DNA of 38,628 nucleotides from Actinomycetes bacterium (GCA_021841935.1 JAKCDL010000021.1:1-38628); one strand, 5' to 3'. Positions 17,694 to 26,820 are shown, counted from the stretch's first letter. Notes: generated from the sequence alone by a model not told the origin. Program-made: numbers and translations.

Positions 17694-17729
17694 ACAAGCG
17701 TGGGTTCATCGCCCACGCTTGTGTATCTT
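17694..17729 (+). terminator. Stem-loop terminator after proS
   Basis: Perfect 11-bp stem, arms 17694-17704 (ACAAGCGTGGG) and 17712-17722 (CCCACGCTTGT), 7-base loop, followed by GTATCTTT. The T-tail is imperfect. It separates the dxr-proS group from the rimP-nusA-infB operon. A TTGACA at 17612-17617 overlaps the proS stop but has no good -10 partner. Confidence 0.7.
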
Positions 17730-17761
17730 TAGGTGATCTTTTCGAGATTGGAGGTGAGAAA

Positions 17762-18304
17762 GTGGCTAAAAAGCTAGCAAACAGCGACGCGGTAGAGCAA
17801 GGGGTAGAGGCAGCTATTCAAGAGATAGTTGCTAGCGCTGGTTTGAAAGTCCTTGAGATCGAGGCGACCGCCGATACCCTTGCCATAACTTTAGAAGACC
17901 CCTCTGGGAACGTTGATGCTGAGGATTTAGAGACAGTTACCCCTCAAATCTCAGAGGTTCTAGATACCTTGGAACTCCTTGATAGGTCTTATCCCAAGAG
18001 TTACAACCTTGAGATCTCGTCGCCTGGACTAGAGCGAGTCTTGAAGACACAGGATCACTTTCGCCGATTCATGGGGTCAAAGGTTACCATTCGAACTCGC
18101 GAGAAGGTAGATGGCGAGAGGCGGTTTCTAGGTTGGATCGCACTCGTAGGCGAGGACGAGGTTGAAATCGCCATGGACTCGCCGGTGTCGACGAAGAGGA
18201 TCTCAATAGCTCTGAACAACATTGAGCGCGCTCGTAGCGTCTTTGAATGGCAAGGCGGGGAAAAGAAGGTGAACAACCCACCTAAAGGAAGCAAGAAGAA
18301 GTAG
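17762..18304 (+). CDS. rimP: Ribosome maturation factor RimP
   Basis: Needed for maturation of the 30S subunit. The N-terminal domain shows LKVLEIEATAD and the hallmark DLETVTPQISEVLD, then SYNLEISSPGLERVLKTQDHFRRFMG, the most conserved RimP block. A C-terminal Sm-like domain (VTIRTREKVDGERRFLG) follows. 180 residues, slightly long because of a Lys-rich tail. The GTG start has GGAGGTGA just upstream. First gene of the classic rimP-nusA-ylxR-infB operon. Confidence 0.95.
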   Translation: MAKKLANSDAVEQGVEAAIQEIVASAGLKVLEIEATADTLAITLEDPSGNVDAEDLETVTPQISEVLDTLELLDRSYPKSYNLEISSPGLERVLKTQDHFRRFMGSKVTIRTREKVDGERRFLGWIALVGEDEVEIAMDSPVSTKRISIALNNIERARSVFEWQGGEKKVNNPPKGSKKK

Positions 18305-18307
18305 TTT

Positions 18308-18324
18308 CCACCGAATCGCGGTGG
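18308..18324 (+). other. Small stem-loop before nusA
   Basis: CCACCG (18308-18313) and CGGTGG (18319-18324) form a 6-bp stem with a 5-base loop just after the rimP stop and upstream of the nusA ribosome binding site. No T-run; possibly an RNA processing or translational control stem. Confidence 0.35.
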
Positions 18325-18348
18325 TATGGGAGTAGAAGGAGACTGAAA

Positions 18349-19392
18349 GTGGCGAAACTAGGAAATAACTTCATGGAGCCACTCCAGGCTATTGCACGTG
18401 ACAAGGGTGTCTCTGTCGACATCCTTCTGGAGTCCCTAGCTAATGCTTTACTTGCGGCTTACAAGCGTCGTCCCGACTCGGCAGAAGAGGCTGAAGTAAC
18501 TATAGATCCTGAATCGGGCGAGATCGTCGTTTGGGCCCAGGAGCTCGACGAAGAGGGAAATGTTACCAAGGAGTGGGATGATACCCCGACTGACTTTGGT
18601 CGAATAGCTGCTCAGACGGCTAAGCAGGTAATGTTTGCACGTATTCGTGACGCCGAGCGCGATATGAAGTACGAAGAGTACGCCGGGCGTGAAGGTGACG
18701 TAGTCACTGGCATAGTCCAACAGGCCGATGCTCGCTATACCCTTTTGAACTTAGGAAAGGTCGAAGCCCTTCTCCCGCTCTCCGAGCAACTTCCCGGAGA
18801 GCGTTATGGCAATGGGGCTCGCGTCAAAGCATATATCGTTGAGGTTCGACGCACTAGCAAGGGGCCTCAGATCGTAGTTTCGCGATCGCATCCAGGTTTG
18901 ATGAAGAAGCTCTTTGAGCTCGAAGTTCCTGAGATCGCAAGTGGTGTCGTAGAGGTAAAGGCGCTAGCGCGCGAGCCAGGGTATAGATCCAAGATCGCGG
19001 TCTACTCCAACGATCAAAACGTTGACCCGGTTGGCGCCTGTGTTGGGCCGCGGGGCGCTCGAGTCCGAATGGTGATGAGTGAACTTCGCAACGAACGTAT
19101 CGACATTGTATTTTTCAGTGACGATCCAGCTGAATTTGTTGCTCGAGCACTACAGCCTGCTTCGGTGCGTGAAGTACGCCTAGATGATGCTACTGGAACC
19201 GCAACTGTCGTTGTAGATCCATCAGAGCAGCCGTTGGCTATCGGTAAGGAGGGTCTAAACGCGAAGCTAGCAGCGCGCCTTACTGGTTGGAGAATTGATA
19301 TCTCAACTCCCGAAGATCTCTACGGATCATCTAGCGAAGAAGACGAGAGCGATCAAAATCTAGAGGATGATGAATCCACAGAAGAAGAGTAG
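18349..19392 (+). CDS. nusA: Transcription termination/antitermination factor NusA
   Basis: RNA polymerase-binding factor that modulates pausing, termination and rRNA antitermination. Domains in order: N-terminal RNAP-binding domain (1-110), S1 domain from about residue 114 (GDVVTGIVQ), then KH1 (VGACVGPRGARVRMVMSELR) and KH2 (AIGKEGLNAKLAARLTGWRI), ending at about 325. The last 22 residues are acidic. 347 residues, the actinobacterial form without the C-terminal acidic repeats of E. coli. GTG start with AAGGAG upstream; an in-frame ATG at 18385 would remove the first residues and lacks such a site. Overlaps the ylxR start by 26 bases. Confidence 0.97.
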   Translation: MAKLGNNFMEPLQAIARDKGVSVDILLESLANALLAAYKRRPDSAEEAEVTIDPESGEIVVWAQELDEEGNVTKEWDDTPTDFGRIAAQTAKQVMFARIRDAERDMKYEEYAGREGDVVTGIVQQADARYTLLNLGKVEALLPLSEQLPGERYGNGARVKAYIVEVRRTSKGPQIVVSRSHPGLMKKLFELEVPEIASGVVEVKALAREPGYRSKIAVYSNDQNVDPVGACVGPRGARVRMVMSELRNERIDIVFFSDDPAEFVARALQPASVREVRLDDATGTATVVVDPSEQPLAIGKEGLNAKLAARLTGWRIDISTPEDLYGSSSEEDESDQNLEDDESTEEE

Positions 19393-19660
19393 CCAAAGCT
19401 CCATTAAGGCGCCTAAGTCCTCTAAGTTTAAGCGCACCTGTATCGTCTGTCGAAAAAGAGACGATAAGGGTGCGCTTATTCGCCTTAGAGTGGGTAGCGA
19501 TGGAGTTGCTTCGCAAGAAGTTCCCGAAGGGCGTGGCCTATGGTTGCATCGACAGCCTAGCGATTGCCTTCAAGCAACTAAGATAAATAAGGCTCTAAAA
19601 CGTTTCGGTTGCAGAGCCGTGGATCTGTCGACCCTTATTGACGAAGCTTTCGAGCAGTGA
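19367..19660 (+). CDS. ylxR: YlxR/RnpM family RNA-binding protein
   Basis: Small nucleic acid-binding protein (DUF448). YlxR of Bacillus subtilis has been described as an RNase P modulator; whether that holds here is inference. The hallmarks RTCIVCRK (about residues 23-30) and GRGLWLHR are present, with a conserved Ala/Leu-rich C-terminal helix. 97 residues. The first 20 residues are Lys/Ser-rich and come from the frame overlapping the end of nusA, so translation is probably coupled. Two ATG codons, 19367 and 19370, are both possible starts. Confidence 0.9.
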   Translation: MMNPQKKSSQSSIKAPKSSKFKRTCIVCRKRDDKGALIRLRVGSDGVASQEVPEGRGLWLHRQPSDCLQATKINKALKRFGCRAVDLSTLIDEAFEQ

Positions 19661-19764
19661 CAGGGTCGCCCATGTGAAGACTCCATTTTGGAGCTTCGCA
19701 AATTCGTCGTCCGATATCTAGAGTTGGACGCGTATGTGTAAATTTGAGAGGGCTGAAGTAGCAG

Positions 19765-22700
19765 TTGGCAAAACGGATACGGGTATACGACCTGGCCAAA
19801 TCATTGGGACTATCGAATAAGGGTGCCTTTGACCTTTGTAACGATCTCGGAATGGGGATCAAGAGCCCATCGTCGAGTATTGAAGAGGCGCAAGCTGATA
19901 GAGCTCGCCGGAAGATAGAGCGAGACGGTTTCGGCGGTTATGAACGAGCCGGTGGAGAAGAATCACACAGCCACGGCCGCCCCTCTGGCCACTCCGGAGG
20001 AAGTCGAGGACATGGCGAGGCAACGCCTGAAGCTCCTGCTGCGGAGGCTAAGAGGATTGAGACAACTACCCCAAGTGCCACTGCCTCTAGCGCACCTTCA
20101 GCCGAGGCGCAACCAGTTACAACTGAGAGGCCTCGAGTAGTAAAGGCGGAGGAGCCCACAAGCGACGCCCCCGTTGCCTCTACTCCTCGTCACGGTAAGG
20201 CAGATGCTCAAGTTGCACCCACTGAGCAGGCACCTTCGTTCGCCACTAGTGAGGCAACTGCTTCGACTTCTCCTTCGACCCCAACTCAGCCTGTGAGCTC
20301 ATCGCAGTCATCTACCCCAGCGCAGCCATCTGCCTCAAGTCAGGTAGATCCGCCAAGTGATGCCGCTCCCCAACAGGCCCTCAGGGACTTTTCGCAGTCT
20401 CAAGACTTCTCTCGCACTACCCCAAGTGGCAATCGTCGTGTCGTAAGGTACGGAGAGGGTCGCAGTAGTGCTCCCAAAGAGGGTCGCAACGAGACGACCT
20501 CAGATAGCGCTCCATCGCTTGAGAACGCTGAGCAGCCTACGCCTCCGAATAGGCCTAGGGTTCCCTTGTCTCTATCTGGAAAGCCGATTCCTCCACCGCC
20601 AGGTGGTGGTTTTAACCGCGGCCCACGCCCAGATGGTCAAGGTGGCCAAGGCAACTATCAAGATCGCGGACAACGCCAAGGCGGATATAACCGCGGCCCA
20701 CGCCCAGATGGTCAAGGTGGCCAAGGCAACTATCAAGATCGCGGACAACGCCAAGGCGGATACCAAGATCGTGGCCAAGGCGGATATAACCGAGGTCCAC
20801 GCCCTGAAGGCCAAGGCGGCGGCCAAGGCGGATACCAAGACCGTGGCCAAGGCGGATATAACCGCGGCCCTCGCCCAGATGGTCAAGGTGGCGGCCAAGG
20901 CGGCCAAGGTGGCTTCAATCGAGGACCACGCCCTGAAGGCCAAGGCGGCCAAGGCGGCTTCAACCGCGGACCACGCCCTGAGGGACAAGGCGGCCAGGGT
21001 GGATACAACCGAGGTCCACGCCCTGAAGGCCAGGGTGGCCAGGGTGGCTTCAATCGCGGCCCACGTCCTGAAGGCCAAGGCGGCTTCAACCGAGGACCAC
21101 GCCCAGAGGGACAAGGCGGCCAAGGCGGATTTAATCGAGGTCCACGTCCAGAGGGACAAAGCGGCCAAGGCGGCTTCAATCGAGGACCACGCCCTGATGG
21201 ACAAGGCGGCCAAGGTGGCTTCAATCGAGGACCTCGCCCAGAGGGACAAGGTGGCCAAGGTGGCTTCAACCGAGGCCCCCGTACCGATGGTCCAGGTGGC
21301 CAAGGAGGAGGGTTTGCCTCTCGCGGAGGTAGCTCTTTCGGTGGAGCACGCGGCTCTACACCTCCACCCCCGCCAGCTGGTGCGCCTTTTGGCCTCAAGG
21401 GTGGCCCACAAAGAGGATCGCGACCAGTTTCAAAGAGCGCTAGACGGCGATCTAAGAAGACAAATGAAGAGCTAGAGCCGACGCAAGTAGCGAACTATGT
21501 GCCATCGAATGCTCCGGTACCCGATGGTGAAGTCATAGTCGAGCGCGGATCAACCGCACAAGAGATTGGTCCAAAGTTCAATCGATCGGCTGGAGATGTC
21601 GTACGATTCCTCTTTTTGCAAGGGGAGTTAGTTACAGCTACCCAGAGCCTCTCAGACGATGCTATCGAGCTATTTGCCGCTGAGATCGGGGCAGCTGTCA
21701 AATTGGTAGACCCAGGTCAAGAGCAAGAGGCAGAGCTCTATGCCAAGTACTTCTCGGCTGATGACGTAATTAGTGATGACGATATCGAGTGGCGAGCCCC
21801 TGTTGTTACCGTTATGGGTCACGTCGACCACGGTAAGACCAAGCTCCTCGATAGAATTCGCGAGACAAATGTAGTTGCCAAAGAGGCGGGTGGGATTACC
21901 CAGCACATCGGTGCTTACAGAGCCATGGTCGACGATCGATTCGTTACCTTTATCGACACACCGGGCCACGAAGCCTTCACTCAGATGAGAGCTCGTGGAG
22001 CTGGAGTAACCGACATAGTGGTGCTCGTGGTCGCTGCTGACGACGGTGTTATGCCTCAGACGCTGGAGGCAATCGACCACGCCAAGGCCGCTAAGGTTCC
22101 AATTGTCGTAGCGATCAACAAGATCGATAAGGCTGATGCTGATCCTACTAGGGTCATGCAGCAGCTATCGGAGCACGGATTAGTCCCCGAGCAGTGGGGT
22201 GGAGACACCATCACAGTTGAGGTGTCGGCTCTTCAAAACCTTGGAGTCGACGACCTCCTTGAGCATCTAGTAGTCTTGGCTGAAGTTCTCGAGCTCAAAG
22301 CCTCAAAGACCGGCAAGGCCAAGGGTGTAGTCCTCGAAGCTAACCTCGACCCAGGTCGTGGTCCAGTCGCAACGGTTATCGTTCAGCAAGGGACTCTCCA
22401 CGTGGGAGATCCTCTAGTTGCAGGTGTCGCCTTTGGTAGGGTAAAGGCCCTTATCGACGAAGCTGGTAGACCGGTGAAGGAGGCAGAACCCTCTACACCA
22501 GTTCAGGTTTTAGGCTTCTCTGAAGTTCCTAGCGCCGGCGATGAATTCCGCGAGACCGACGAGCTATCTGTTGCTCGACAGATCGGATCGATGCGTGAAC
22601 AGAGGCAGAGGATCGCTGGTTATACAGCTCAACCTGGCAGTGCTCCTGGTGCTAAGTTGGAAGATCTCTTCGAGCAGATCAAGCGTGGCGAGACAGCAAC

Positions 22701-23304
22701 TCTAAATGTCATCATAAAGGCCGACGTACAAGGCTCTCTTGAGGCCGTTACTGAGTCGCTACGCAAGCTTGAGCGCCCCGAGGTTCGCCTAAGCATCGTA
22801 CGTCGCGCAGTCGGCGGTATCAACGAAAACGATATCTCACTAGGTGCTGCATCTAACGCATTGATCATTGGCTTCAACGTCAGGCCTGATCGCAGGGCTC
22901 GCGAGGCCGCTGAAGCTCAGCACGTGGAGATTCGTACCTATGAAATCATCTACAAGATGCTCGAAGATATCGAAGCTGCTATGGTCGGTATCCTCGCTCC
23001 CGAGTACGAGGAGGTCGTCACCGGTGAAGCAGAGGTACGTGAGATCTTCAGAGTTCCAAAGGTCGGAGCAGTTGCAGGTTGTTACGTCCAAAGCGGCGTG
23101 ATAACCCGTGGAAGCAAGGTTCGCTTCCTACGCGAGGGTGTTGTTATCTGGAAGGGCTCGATCACTTCGTTGCGCCGATTCAAAGATGACGTTCGTGAGG
23201 TCGCATCTGGATTCGAGTGCGGTATTGGACTTAGCGACTTCCAAGATCTAAGAAGCGGCGATACCATTGAAACCTTCGAGGATCGCGAGATTCCCCGTAG
23301 CTAG
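19765..23304 (+). CDS. infB: Translation initiation factor IF-2 with a long Gly/Arg repeat region
   Basis: GTPase that brings initiator tRNA to the 30S subunit. Order: IF2N domain (1-55), an Ala/Ser/Pro/Thr-rich linker (about 60-283), a repeat region (about 284-512) with 14 copies of [13 protein letters not shown] units, a basic stretch, a second IF2N-like domain (585-650), the G domain with GHVDHGKT at 685-692, DTPGHE from 731 and NKID at 785-788, then domains II, III and IV. 1179 residues against about 890 in E. coli, the excess lying in the linker and repeats. Start is TTG, with GAGAGGG about 12 bases upstream. Strong repeats leave other frames open over the same stretch; these are artefacts. 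Confidence 0.97.
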   Translation: MAKRIRVYDLAKSLGLSNKGAFDLCNDLGMGIKSPSSSIEEAQADRARRKIERDGFGGYERAGGEESHSHGRPSGHSGGSRGHGEATPEAPAAEAKRIETTTPSATASSAPSAEAQPVTTERPRVVKAEEPTSDAPVASTPRHGKADAQVAPTEQAPSFATSEATASTSPSTPTQPVSSSQSSTPAQPSASSQVDPPSDAAPQQALRDFSQSQDFSRTTPSGNRRVVRYGEGRSSAPKEGRNETTSDSAPSLENAEQPTPPNRPRVPLSLSGKPIPPPPGGGFNRGPRPDGQGGQGNYQDRGQRQGGYNRGPRPDGQGGQGNYQDRGQRQGGYQDRGQGGYNRGPRPEGQGGGQGGYQDRGQGGYNRGPRPDGQGGGQGGQGGFNRGPRPEGQGGQGGFNRGPRPEGQGGQGGYNRGPRPEGQGGQGGFNRGPRPEGQGGFNRGPRPEGQGGQGGFNRGPRPEGQSGQGGFNRGPRPDGQGGQGGFNRGPRPEGQGGQGGFNRGPRTDGPGGQGGGFASRGGSSFGGARGSTPPPPPAGAPFGLKGGPQRGSRPVSKSARRRSKKTNEELEPTQVANYVPSNAPVPDGEVIVERGSTAQEIGPKFNRSAGDVVRFLFLQGELVTATQSLSDDAIELFAAEIGAAVKLVDPGQEQEAELYAKYFSADDVISDDDIEWRAPVVTVMGHVDHGKTKLLDRIRETNVVAKEAGGITQHIGAYRAMVDDRFVTFIDTPGHEAFTQMRARGAGVTDIVVLVVAADDGVMPQTLEAIDHAKAAKVPIVVAINKIDKADADPTRVMQQLSEHGLVPEQWGGDTITVEVSALQNLGVDDLLEHLVVLAEVLELKASKTGKAKGVVLEANLDPGRGPVATVIVQQGTLHVGDPLVAGVAFGRVKALIDEAGRPVKEAEPSTPVQVLGFSEVPSAGDEFRETDELSVARQIGSMREQRQRIAGYTAQPGSAPGAKLEDLFEQIKRGETATLNVIIKADVQGSLEAVTESLRKLERPEVRLSIVRRAVGGINENDISLGAASNALIIGFNVRPDRRAREAAEAQHVEIRTYEIIYKMLEDIEAAMVGILAPEYEEVVTGEAEVREIFRVPKVGAVAGCYVQSGVITRGSKVRFLREGVVIWKGSITSLRRFKDDVREVASGFECGIGLSDFQDLRSGDTIETFEDREIPRS
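20605..21310 (+). repeat. Tandem repeat array inside infB
   Basis: About 700 bases of imperfect tandem repeats that encode 14 NRGPR units separated by GQGGQGG spacers, with [11 protein letters not shown] variants in the first third. The common unit is 45-48 bases. The first two long units (20614-20688 and 20689-20763, 75 bases each) are identical except for the last base, which points to a recent duplication. Confidence 0.95.
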
Positions 23305-23317
23305 TTGAGGAATTAAA

Positions 23318-23725
23318 GTGGTTCATCGTCATAACCGTAGCGAAACCTTCTCGCGCATAGAGCGAGTCTCAAATGAAGTTCAAAGGGCAGTAGGGGTCGA
23401 GATCGAGAGGATCTACGACCCTGAAGCCCTTGGTGCCATAATTACCGTTACTGAAGTAAAGGTTGACCCCGATCTACGTAGAGCTAGGGTCTACCTCGAC
23501 CACATCACCCCTGAGATGGGGGAGTGGCTAGAGAAGAATCGAGTCCGCTTACAAGGTGCCATTGCGCGTTCGGTGAGAATGCGTCAGACCCCCCACTTGG
23601 AGTTCATTGCGGACCCAGCCATCGAGATGGGCGGAAAGATCGAGTCGATACTTCGCAAGATCGTCGTCGATGATCATCTCGGTGATGATGTAGATGATCC
23701 TTCCAGCCCGTCATCAGATAACTGA
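23318..23725 (+). CDS. rbfA: Ribosome-binding factor A
   Basis: Late 30S assembly and cold-adaptation factor with a KH-like fold. Visible: RIERVSNEVQRAVGVEIER at the start, ITVTEVKVDPDLRRARVYLD, and PHLEFIADPAIEMGGKIESIL, all standard RbfA blocks. 135 residues with a short acidic tail. GTG start with GAGG nine bases upstream. Lies between infB and truB as in most bacteria, three bases from truB. Confidence 0.95.
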   Translation: MVHRHNRSETFSRIERVSNEVQRAVGVEIERIYDPEALGAIITVTEVKVDPDLRRARVYLDHITPEMGEWLEKNRVRLQGAIARSVRMRQTPHLEFIADPAIEMGGKIESILRKIVVDDHLGDDVDDPSSPSSDN

Positions 23726-23728
23726 GCG

Positions 23729-24658
23729 ATGGCAAAGAAGATGCGAGTCAGGGAGGGAAGTAGGCGTATTGCGCTCACCCTGATCGATAAAGGGGTTGGC
23801 CTAACCTCCAATAACGTAGTCGGCAAAGTGCGTTACCTAAGTGGCAACTCCAGGGTTGGCCACAGTGGCACACTCGATCCATTTGCCAGTGGCCTTATGG
23901 TTGTAGCCCTAGGGCAAGGGACGAGGCTTCTTCCTTTTCTTCATAACTATCCGAAGAGATATAGTGCTCGACTAGCTCTAGGAAGTGCAACTGATACCGG
24001 CGATCTGACCGGAGAGGTTGTAGGGAGGAGCCGACTACCATCTACTTCACAGAGTGAATTAGATGAGGTCCTCTCTCAGATGTTCGGCCAATCACTCCAA
24101 GTGCCACCTATCTATTCGGCCCGAAAGGTCGATGGGGTGCGAAGCTACCAACTAGCCCGCGAGGGTCGTCCAGTCGAGTTAGAGGCCACACCTATCTTCG
24201 TTCACTCCATCTCTGGTAAGTGGATTAGCGACGACTTGATTGACTTCGAGGTCCTCTGTTCGAGGGGAACCTACGTTCGTACTCTCGGAGAAGACATTGC
24301 AAAGAGGCTAGGTACACTTGGCCACCTCTTGGAGCTTAGGCGCATTGAGAGCGATGGATTCAGCGTCGATAGTGCAGTTGGAGTGCCTGAAGATAGATCA
24401 GACCTTCGATACTGTGATGATCTTCTCCTTAGTCGTTTTGGGAGCCTCGGGGTAGATGGTCCAACCTCAAAGAGGCTTATAAATGGAGTCGAGTGTGGGC
24501 TAGATTTACTTGGGGGTAACTTTGCTCAAAGAGAAGGGCTCATCTTCGTCTACTCAAGTGAGAGGGTAGATCACCCAGAGAATCTTGAGGACCTTATTGG
24601 CCTCTTTGAGATCGGTGACGAAAAGCTATCTCCAAGGGTGATCTTCCCTCAGCTCTAG
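23729..24658 (+). CDS. truB: tRNA pseudouridine-55 synthase
   Basis: Makes pseudouridine 55 in the T-loop of tRNA. The catalytic Asp50 is in GHSGTLDPFASG; other family motifs are LIDKGVGLTSNNVV, PPIYSARKVDGVRSYQLAREG and CSRGTYVRTLGEDIAKRLG. 309 residues with a C-terminal domain. The start lies three bases after rbfA without a clear ribosome binding site, so coupling is likely. Ribosomal assembly operon ends here; I see no terminator behind it. Confidence 0.96.
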   Translation: MAKKMRVREGSRRIALTLIDKGVGLTSNNVVGKVRYLSGNSRVGHSGTLDPFASGLMVVALGQGTRLLPFLHNYPKRYSARLALGSATDTGDLTGEVVGRSRLPSTSQSELDEVLSQMFGQSLQVPPIYSARKVDGVRSYQLAREGRPVELEATPIFVHSISGKWISDDLIDFEVLCSRGTYVRTLGEDIAKRLGTLGHLLELRRIESDGFSVDSAVGVPEDRSDLRYCDDLLLSRFGSLGVDGPTSKRLINGVECGLDLLGGNFAQREGLIFVYSSERVDHPENLEDLIGLFEIGDEKLSPRVIFPQL

Positions 24659-25085
24659 CTATCACTGCTCGTCTAGACTGTCCCTCTTCTCGCATCGTAG
24701 GTGTTTTGCATTTTGTGCGTGACATTGTGCGTGAAATTGTGCGCGTGATCTAACGTGACAGTGTGCGTGTCGGTGTGGTTGACACTGTTCGTCGTTATTA
24801 TGGTCCACTTCTTGCACCGGTCGATGTTCATGCTTAGCTATTAGCCCTTAACAAAGAGGAGTTCAAATAGGTAGCCAAGTTGGCTATCTCCTCCGTTGAT
24901 TTGCACGATGTAGCAATTCGTCGAGACCGTCTGGTTGAAGCCTCTTGGCAACGAGAGGCCATAGTTACTATCTGGTTCTTTTTCAATAGTTACCCCTCTA
25001 GCCCAATGGTTGAGATGGAGCCACGGCCTTGGTGTGAGGTGGTTGAACGGCCTATTGCGAGATAGAGCTTCGAGGCTCGAGGCCA
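24659..25085. other. Gap between truB and fliL
   Basis: 427 bases with the 12-bp repeat array, and a stem 24869-24876/24882-24889 (AGGTAGCC/GGCTATCT, one G-U on one strand) that could terminate the minus-strand fliL transcript. A weak minus-strand frame fills 24841-25086, listed separately. Nothing else supported. Confidence 0.4.
24713..24796. repeat. Degenerate 12-bp tandem repeat
   Basis: Seven consecutive 12-base units resembling TTGTGCGTGACA (24713-24724, 24725-24736 and so on to 24796). The first two differ at one base; later ones diverge more. Noncoding, 55 bases after truB. Function unknown; could be a slippage-prone spacer or a protein-binding array. Confidence 0.7.
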
Positions 25086-25086
25086 C
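24841..25086 (-). CDS. Doubtful small open frame downstream of fliL
   Basis: 81 codons whose GTG start overlaps the fliL stop (TAGTG), a layout seen in coupled genes. I do not recognise the product; it is rich in Pro, Arg, His and Asn with no domain, no ribosome binding site and no membrane segment. A hairpin that could end the fliL transcript falls inside it, and a plus-strand frame of 61 codons overlaps it. More likely chance than gene. Confidence 0.2.
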   Translation of the reverse strand: MASSLEALSRNRPFNHLTPRPWLHLNHWARGVTIEKEPDSNYGLSLPRGFNQTVSTNCYIVQINGGDSQLGYLFELLFVKG

Positions 25087-25571
25087 TATTGCATTATGAA
25101 GCTGGTGTAGTAGATGCCAGTGATCTCATTCTTGCCAGTTGCAACCTTTATGACCTTGTTGAAGTCCTTTATCAACTCTTTGGCCAGCTCTTGCTTGGCT
25201 GTGACGGACAAAAGTTGGGTATAGGTCCACCCTGATAGGTCATTGATTGCAATAGAGGTCAGACTCTTTGTTAGAGGCGAGACGTCTGCAGAAAGATCGT
25301 TTACGCCTAGTTGAAAGCTCATTGAGACTTGGATGAGGTGACCATCGGCCAAGTTTGTAGTGATCTGGCCAAAGTCGTAGATGGGGCCAACCTTTGGAGG
25401 AACAAAGGCAGCTTTGGCTGGCTTTGAGCCACCTAGAAAAATTGATGCTCCAACTCCGCCACCTGCAGCGGCGAGTATTACCAAGAGAACGATCAGAATG
25501 AGCTTCTTCTTGCCACCTTTTTTGGCACCCTCTTCACTCTGCTCTTCTGCCTTCTTAGCCGTCGTAGCCAT
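25086..25571 (-). CDS. fliL: Flagellar basal body-associated protein FliL
   Basis: Single-pass inner membrane protein that stabilises the stator ring of the flagellar motor. A Lys/Glu-rich cytoplasmic N terminus is followed by one membrane helix (LILIVLLVILAAAGGGVGAS) and a periplasmic-side stomatin-like domain. Family signatures: TNLADGHLIQVSMSFQL and the C-terminal end YYTSFIMQ. I start at 25571 because AAGGA lies eight bases upstream; an ATG at 25580 would give three more residues with the site too close. 161 residues. It is alone, far from any flagellar operon in the window, and divergent to ribF. A sigma-28-like promoter precedes it. Confidence 0.9.
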   Translation of the reverse strand: MATTAKKAEEQSEEGAKKGGKKKLILIVLLVILAAAGGGVGASIFLGGSKPAKAAFVPPKVGPIYDFGQITTNLADGHLIQVSMSFQLGVNDLSADVSPLTKSLTSIAINDLSGWTYTQLLSVTAKQELAKELIKDFNKVIKVATGKNEITGIYYTSFIMQ

Positions 25572-25646
25572 CTTCTTCATCCTTGTCTATTGATGCCCTC
25601 GCATTGCGAGTTCGCCTAAAACCAAAGACGCATCACCTATTTATCT

Positions 25647-25674
25647 CTATCGGTAAGAAGTAACGCTTTCCTTA
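25647..25674 (-). promoter_or_regulatory. Sigma-28/WhiG-type promoter candidate for fliL
   Basis: On the minus strand TAAG (complement of 25671-25674), 16 bases, then ACCGATAG (complement of 25647-25654). Same spacing as the chemoreceptor motif at 7672-7699 and close to the TAAA-N15-GCCGATAA consensus, with one mismatch in -35 and the first and last bases of -10. Transcription would start near 25640, about 70 bases before the fliL ATG. Confidence 0.5.
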
Positions 25675-25827
25675 GGTTTGGGATCGTTACTTTTAGTTGA
25701 TATCTCGACTACTGGCCGCGCCACCTTCGTTCTAACTGTTTCATTTGCGAGCGAGGGCTATCTATAGGTCAACTACAATCGACAGTTGAAGGCTTCATGG
25801 CTTCATTATTAGTGGTGCTGGAGGATA

Positions 25828-26820
25828 ATGCAGCTTCTCAATAGCGGAGATCTAGGTTCTGTTCATCGTGAGAGCGTAGTTACGATTGGGACATTCGATG
25901 GACTGCATATCGGACATATGTCGCTAATCAATCGAGCGTTACAGATAGCAAATGAAAGATCTCTGGCCTCAATAGCCGTTACATTCAACCCTCACCCAGC
26001 TTCGGTGATTCGACCTGAGCACGCCCCACTTCTGATCAACTCCTTCGAAGAGAGGGTGGAGCTACTTTCAAAGACCGGCATCGACTACTGCTACGTCGTT
26101 GAATTTGATAGAGCGGCAGCCTCCGAGGAGGCCATCGACTTTATCAAAAAGACCCTTGTAGATAGATTGATGGCTAAATCTATAGTCGTAGGCGTTGACT
26201 TTAGATTTGGAAAGGATCGAAGGGGGAGTTTAGAGCTGCTTCAAGAGACGGGTAGCCAATATGGCTTTACCGTCGAGGGTGACCCTTTGGTTAAGATCGA
26301 AGGCGATCAGCTGGGTCGAATTTGTGAGGTGATTCAGGATAACTCCGGCTGTACCTCATTGGCCTCTTCTTCTACCGTGATTCGAAAGCTAGTATCTCGA
26401 GGTCGAGTAGATCTTGCTCAAGAGCTCCTTCGAAGGGAGTTCTTTATCACCGGCGTCGTCGAGAGTGGTGATGGACGTGGTGGTAGCGAACTTGGTTATC
26501 CAACTGCAAATGTCTCTTATGGAAGCGATCGGGCTCTTCCGATGGACGGGATCTACGCCGGAAGTGTAGAGGTCGATGGAGTCCTATATCGTTCGGCAAT
26601 TTCAGTTGGAACTAGGCCAACTTACTACCCAGGCGGTGGCAACCGTTTGATAGAGGCATTTATCTTGGACTTCTCAGGTGACCTTTACAACAAGAGGGTA
26701 ACGGTCAACTTTTCCTCCTTTATCCGTGATCAAATTGCATTCGAATCCTCCCAAGAGTTGATCGAGCAGATTGAAAAGGATGTAAAAGTGGTTGTTGGCT
26801 CGATAACGTTAGGAAATTAA
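25828..26820 (+). CDS. ribF: Bifunctional riboflavin kinase/FMN adenylyltransferase
   Basis: Makes FMN from riboflavin and ATP, then FAD from FMN. The N-terminal adenylyltransferase half has TIGTFDGLHIGH with the HIGH motif at residues 27-30, and VVGVDFRFGKDRRG. The C-terminal riboflavin kinase half has GSELGYPTANVSYG, GTRPTYYPGG and the metal-binding EAFILDFSGDLY. 330 residues, normal. Start fixed by GGAGG four bases upstream. No FMN riboswitch is visible before it. Often adjacent to truB in actinobacteria; here fliL sits between. Confidence 0.96.
   Translation: MQLLNSGDLGSVHRESVVTIGTFDGLHIGHMSLINRALQIANERSLASIAVTFNPHPASVIRPEHAPLLINSFEERVELLSKTGIDYCYVVEFDRAAASEEAIDFIKKTLVDRLMAKSIVVGVDFRFGKDRRGSLELLQETGSQYGFTVEGDPLVKIEGDQLGRICEVIQDNSGCTSLASSSTVIRKLVSRGRVDLAQELLRREFFITGVVESGDGRGGSELGYPTANVSYGSDRALPMDGIYAGSVEVDGVLYRSAISVGTRPTYYPGGGNRLIEAFILDFSGDLYNKRVTVNFSSFIRDQIAFESSQELIEQIEKDVKVVVGSITLGN

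Noticed and set aside
20572..21411. Minus-strand Ala-rich and Pro-rich frames (also 20883-21398) over the same repeats
   Set aside because: Antisense shadows of the infB repeat array with no start signal.
20468..21475. Long plus-strand frame of Lys/Ala-rich repeats overlapping infB
   Set aside because: It is the +2 reading of the infB repeats, with no ribosome binding site; repeats without stops leave several frames open.
24713..24796. Possible CRISPR array
   Set aside because: Units are contiguous 12-mers without spacers; no cas genes are present.
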